In this document: piece after piece, positions 26,801 to 32,800 of the stretch
How positions within the stretch are numbered: position 1 is the first letter of the stretch
Layout: each line of letters starts with the position of its first letter
Assembly: GCF_001613245.1 (NCBI RefSeq)
Contig: NZ_BDBZ01000052.1
Location: 1 to 33,468, forward strand
DNA length: 33,468 bases
Source of the DNA: Nocardia speluncae NBRC 108251
GTDB lineage: Bacteria; Actinomycetota; Actinomycetes; Mycobacteriales; Mycobacteriaceae
Direction of reading: 5' to 3'
Position numbers and translations under genes: made by a program
Notes under the pieces: model-generated
The model's database searches: none
What the model was told of the DNA's origin: nothing
The model's input: the letters and a program-made list of their open reading frames with translations, nothing else

Positions 26801-29800
26801 CGCCGCCCGGTTGGGTCAGGCCCTGGACACGCGGGTGCCGGTGCGGATGCTGTTCGAGGCATCGACGGTGTCGGCGCTGGCGGCCTCCGCAGAGACCGCC
26901 ACCGACCGCGCCGATCGGCCTGTGCTCGCCCCGCAGCCGCGACCCGACCGGGTCCCGTTGTCGCTGGCGCAGCAACGGATGTGGTTCCTCAACCAGTTCG
27001 ACCCCGATTCGGCGGCCTACAACATTCCCGTCGCGGTCCGCCTGACCGGTGTTCTCGACGTGGCAGCGTTGCGCACAGCCGTCACCGATGTGGTTTCGCG
27101 ACACGAAACCCTGCGCACCGTATACCCCTCCCATGACGGCCGGCCCTACCAGATGGTGCTGCCGGTCGCGCAGGCCGTGCCCGACCTCACGCCGATACCG
27201 GTGGCGGCCGAGGAGCTACGCGCACGGATCACCGAGGTGATCGCGGCCGGTTTCGACGTGACCACCGAAATCCCCTTGCGGGCGGCGCTGTTCCATCCGG
27301 CCGTCGATGAATACGTGCTGGTTTTCGTAGTGCACCACATCAGCTCCGACGGCTGGTCGATGGGTCCGCTGACCCGCGATGTGATGACTGCCTACGCCGC
27401 CCGTTCCGCCGGTGCAGTACCCGAATGGGCGCCGTTGCCCGTCCAGTACGCCGACTACAGCATCTGGCAGCGAGAAGTTCTCGGCTCGGAGGACGATCCG
27501 GAGAGCTTGGTCAGCGCGCAGGCGCAGTACTGGCGCCGTGCGCTGGCCGGGTTGCCGGACGAACTGAATCTGCCCGGTGATCGGCCGCGGCCCAGCGCCC
27601 AATCGTTCGCCGGTGGCACCGTGCCCTTCCAGATCGATACCCGGCTGCATCAGGGTGTGACCCGGCTGGCCGCCGAACACAACAGCACGGTGTTCATGGT
27701 CGTGCATGCGGCGCTGGCGCTGTTGCTGGCCCGGTTGTCGGGCACCGACGATGTGGCCGTCGGCACCCCGATCGCGGGTCGCGGTGAGGCCGAACTCGAC
27801 GATGTGGTCGGTATGTTCGTCAACACCCTGGTCCTGCGGTCGCATGTGCGGGGTGAGCTGAGCTTCTCCGAATTCCTCACGGCGACCAAGGATGCCGATC
27901 TCCAGGCGTTCGCGCACGCCGATGTGCCGTTCGAACGCCTGGTGGAACTCGTCGAGGTCGAGCGTTCCACGGCCCGGCATCCGCTGTTCCAGGTCGCGCT
28001 CTCGTTCGACAATCTGCCGGCCGCCGGATTCGAACTGCCCGGGTTGCGGATCGCCGGTGTCGAGTTCGATGTCGACACCGCCAAATTCGATCTCTCGCTG
28101 CGGGTCGTCGAAACCGAAGCCGGGATGGTGGCGGAATTCTCCTACGCCCGCGACCTCTTCGACGAGGAGACCGTCGGGGTTTTCGCCCGCCGTTTCGTGC
28201 AGCTGCTGGACGCACTCGTCCGGACGCCCGACGCACCGATCGGCGATCTTGCGATCATCGACGATTCCGAATACCGCCTGCTCACCCGTATCCATGGTGA
28301 CGAGGTGATGGCGACCGGGCTGTTGCCGGAGATCCTGCACCACGGTGCCCGGACCAACCCCGACGGTGTGGCGGTCCGGTACCGCGGCCGGTCGGTGACC
28401 TACCGGGAGCTGGACGCGGAATCCTCGCGTCTGGCCCGTGTGCTGATCGATCGCGGTGTCGGGCCGGAAAGTATTGTGGCACTGGCTTTCCCGCGCTCAT
28501 ATGAGATCGTGCTGGCATTCTGGGCGGTTACCAAGGCCGGTGGCGCGCATCTGCCGGTGGATCCCGGATACCCGGCGGACCGGATGCGGCATATGCTCTC
28601 CGACTCCGGCGCTGTACTGGGCTTGACCAGCAGTGAGTTCGTCGACCGCCTACCGGGTGATTCCCCCTGGCTGCGGTTGGACGATCCGGCCTTGCAGGCC
28701 GAGATCGCGGCGAAGCCGGACCACCGGATCACCGATGCCGAGCGGATCGCGCCGCTGATGATGTGGCATCCGGCCTACGTCATCTACACCTCCGGCTCCA
28801 CCGGCCTGCCGAAGGGCGTCGTGGTGACGCATGCGGGTATCGGCGGTCTCGCCGATGTGGCGGCCGATCTGTACCAGCTCGATTCGCAGCACCGGTTCCT
28901 GCACATCTGCTCGCCCAGTTTCGATCCGTCGGTACTGGAATGGGTCTGCACGGGGTATGTCGGCGCCACCCTGGTGGTGGTGCCCGGTGAGATCATCGGC
29001 GGACCCGACCTGGCCGAACTGCTGCGGTCGGAAGAAGTGACCCATATGGTCATCACTCCGGCGGTGCTCGGCACCATGGACCCGGCGAATCTGGATGCGC
29101 TGCAGGTGGTGTCCGTCGGCGGTGATGTGACCACCCCGGAACTGCTGGCCAAATGGGAGCCGGGGCACAAGTACTTCAACGGCTACGGCCCCACCGAGAC
29201 CACGATCATTTCCTCGTACGCGCGGTTGTTCCCCGGCGAACACGTCACCATCGGCGACCCGGTGCACGGCATCTCGGCACTGGTCCTGGACGCGCGGTTG
29301 AATCCGGTACCGCCGGGTGTAGCGGGTGAGCTGTACCTGTCCGGCGGTGCGCTGGCACGCGGTTACCACAACCGGGCCGGCCTGACCGCCGACCGTTTCG
29401 TGGCCAACCCGTTCAGTTTCGAGGGTTCGCGCATGTATCGCACCGGCGATGTCGTGCGCTGGTATGCGGCGCCCGGTGCGCGGGCCGGTAACGAGGCCTT
29501 GCCCACGGTGTCCTGGGAACTGGACTACGTCGGCCGCTCCGACTTCCAGGTGAAGATCCGCGGTTTCCGTGTCGAACTGGGTGAGATCGACACCGCCCTG
29601 GCCGCGCACCCGGATATCGATTATGCGGTGACACTCGGCCGCGAAACCGCCGCGGGCGCGACGATTCTGGTGTCGTATGTGCTCCCGGTCCGGGGGCGCA
29701 GCGTCGATACCGGCGCGGTGACCGAATTCGTCGCCGCGGGACTGCCCGCACATATGGTGCCGTCGGCGATCGTGGTCCTGGACCGGATACCGCTCACGCC

Positions 29801-32800
29801 GGTAGGCAAACTGGACCGCAAGGCGCTACCGGAACCCGTGCTGGAGGCGCAGAGCTACCGCGCCCCGGTGGGTGAGGCCGAAACCGTGATCGCCGAGGTG
29901 TTCGCCGATGTGCTCGGGGCCGATCGGATCGGTGTCGACGATTCGTTCTTCGCCCTCGGCGGCGACAGTATTCTGTCGATCCAGCTGGTCTCCCGGGCCA
30001 AGGCACGCGGTGTGGCGTTCAGCCCGCGCGATGTGTTCGAGCGGCGGACCGTGGCCGGGCTCGCCGAGATTGCGACGGTCGGCGCCGCTGCGGAACAACG
30101 GCTCGCGGAACTGCCCGGCGGCGGGATCGGCACCATGCCGGTGCTGCCGGTCATGTCCCAGATCCTGCACGACGGTGCGCCGTATCAGCGGTTCACCCAG
30201 CCGATGATGCTGCGCCTGCCGGTCGATATCGATCGCGAAACCCTGGTCGCGACCCTGTCCGCAGTATTCGATCACCACGATGTGCTGCGTTCCCGGCTGG
30301 TGCGGCCGGCGGCGGGTGCCCCGGAGTTCGAGGTGCTGGCCCCCGGCGCGATCGCTATCGACGAGCTGGTGCACCGGGTCGACCTCGACGACGAGATCGG
30401 CGAAGCCGAACTCGCCCGCCTCGCCTCCGCCGAATTCGATGCCGCGCTGGGACGGCTGGACCCGGACCGGGCCGTGATGGCGCAGTTCGTCTGGTTCGCC
30501 TTCCGCGGCGAACGACGCGATGTGCTGCTGTTCGTGGCGCATCATTTCGTCATCGACGGTGTGTCGTGGCGCATGGTCATCCCGGACCTGGCACTGGCCT
30601 GGTCGCAGCTAGCGGCCGGGCAAGCGGTGGCCTTGCCGCCGGTCGGCACCTCGCTGCGCCGCTGGGCGCACGGCCTGGCCGAGGCCGCCGGCGATCCGGA
30701 ACGCCTTGCCGAATTGCCGTATTGGCAGAAGACCGCCGCCACCCCGGACCCGCTGCTCGGCGCCCGGGCGTTCGATCCGGCGATCGATACCAACGCGACC
30801 GTCGAACGGTTCGAGGTATCGCTGCCCACCGAAGTCACCGAGGCGGTGCTGACCACCGCCGGCGCCCGCTACCACGGCGGCCCCAACGACGCCCTGCTGG
30901 CGGCGCTCGCGCTGGCCGTGGCACGCCTGCGCGGTGACGATCCGTCGGCGGCGGTACTGGTCAAGCTGGAAGGGCACGGTCGCGAAGAGACCGTGGTGCC
31001 GGGCGCCGACCTGTCCCGCACCGTCGGCTGGTTCACGGCCGTGCATCCGGTACGGCTGGAGTTGCCGGGTATCGATCCGGACGAAGCCTTCGCGGGCGGT
31101 CCCGCTATGGGTGCGCTGGTGAAATCGGTGAAGGAACAACTGCGCGCGGTTCCGGAGAAGGGACTCGGCTACGGCCTGCTGCGCTACCTGAACCCCGAAA
31201 CCGGCGACGCCTTGCCGGAACGGGTACCGGGACAGATCAGCTTCAACTATCTCGGCCGTGTCTCCGCCGGTGAGATCCCCGCCGAAATGGCCGAACTCGG
31301 CTGGCTCCCGACTGCCGATCTGGGTCCGGTGGATGCGGACGCGGATCGTGATATGCCCGCCAACGCAGTGCTCGATATCAACGCAATCGTCAATTCCGGC
31401 GCCGACGGCCCGGTATTGAGCGCGTCCTTCGCCTATCCGAGCGGACTGCTCACCGAAGCAGAAGCACGCGAGTTCGCGGACCTGTGGGTCGTCGCACTCA
31501 CCGCGCTCGCCGACCATATCCGCCGGCCCGGCGCCGGTGGTTTCACCCCGTCCGATATGTCGCTGGTCAGTGTTTCCCAAGGCGATATCGAACGATGGGA
31601 GCGCCGCTATCCGGCGCTGACCGAGGTGTGGCCACTGTCGCCGCTGCAGGCCGGGCTACTGTTCCACGCCCAATTCGTGGGTGGCGGGCACGATGTCTAC
31701 ACCATGCAGAACTGGGTCGGCTTGGGTGGCGACGTGGACCCGGCCCGCCTGCGGCGTGCCGCCGAGGCCATGGTCGGCCGCCACCCGAATCTGCGGACCG
31801 CGTTCGTCGCGGACTCCACCGGCGAATGGGTACAGGTGGTGCTGGACTCCGTGCAGGTGCCGTGGCACGACGTCGACTTGCGTGATCTGCCGGAGCCGGA
31901 ACGCAGCGACGCATTGAACCGGTTGCTGGTCGCGGACGAAACCGATCATTTCGATATGTCGGCGCCGCCGATGATCCGGTTCCAGCTGGCCCGTTTGGCC
32001 GAGAACGAGTGGCTGTTGGCAATTACCACCCACCACATCCTCCTCGACGGCTGGTCCATGCCGCTGCTCATGCAGGAATTGCTGGCACTGTACGCGGTGC
32101 GTGGCGATACCTCGGTGCTGCCGCGAGTGATGTCGTACCGTAACTTCCTGTCCTGGCTGGCCGACCGGGATCATTCGGCCTCCGTACAGGCGTGGCGCGT
32201 GGCGCTCGACGGATTCACCGAGCCGGCGTTGCTGGTGCCGGAACCGGTGGTCGCCGCAAGCTACGACGTAGGCGATCACGTCATCGAGATCGACGCCGAC
32301 CGCACGCGGCAACTCGCCGCGCGTGCAGCCGACCTCGGAATCACGATGAACACCCTGTTGCAGGCAGCCTGGGGAGTTCTGCTCGGTTGGTACACGGGCC
32401 GTGACGACGTGGTGTTCGGTGCCACGGTGTCCGGGCGCCCGGCCGAACTCACCGGTGTCGAGACCATGGTCGGACTGTTCATCAACACGCTGCCGGTGCG
32501 GGTCCGGGCCGATCACCGGAGCAGTACCGATGATCTGCTCACCGACCTGCAGCGCGAACAAGCCGCCCTGTTGGAGCATCACTACCTCGGGCTCACCGAT
32601 ATCCAGCGGGCTGCCGGTGCCGCGGTGCAGTTCGACAGCTTGTTCGTCTTCGAGTCCTATCCCACCGACGCCGGAACTGTCGCCGCCACCAGCGATATCG
32701 ACGGTATGTCCATCACCGGGGTAGGGACGCACGGCGACACCCACTACCCACTGACCCTGATGGTGACTGCCGACAATGTGGTCCACATCTCGCTGAAATA

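Larger units (their letters stand above)
23652..26890 (+). other. NRPS-2 module 5: C-A-T, third of three near-identical modules
   Basis: The C domain has PLSPAQQRMWFLN and HHIATDG at 24054 onward. The A domain (about 25017-26655) gives D-V-W-D-F-I-L-V-S-K, identical to module 3, and shares long almost identical DNA with it. The carrier serine is at 26781-26783. A substrate-variable region between A2 and A3 (about 25411-25472) is Gly/Asp-rich and differs in length from module 3 although both flanks match. Confidence 0.92.

Noticed and set aside
17031..26890. Long repeats as a CRISPR array, transposon copies or other mobile element
   Set aside because: The repeats are in-frame module copies with module-length spacing; no short spaced repeats, transposase or inverted termini are present.
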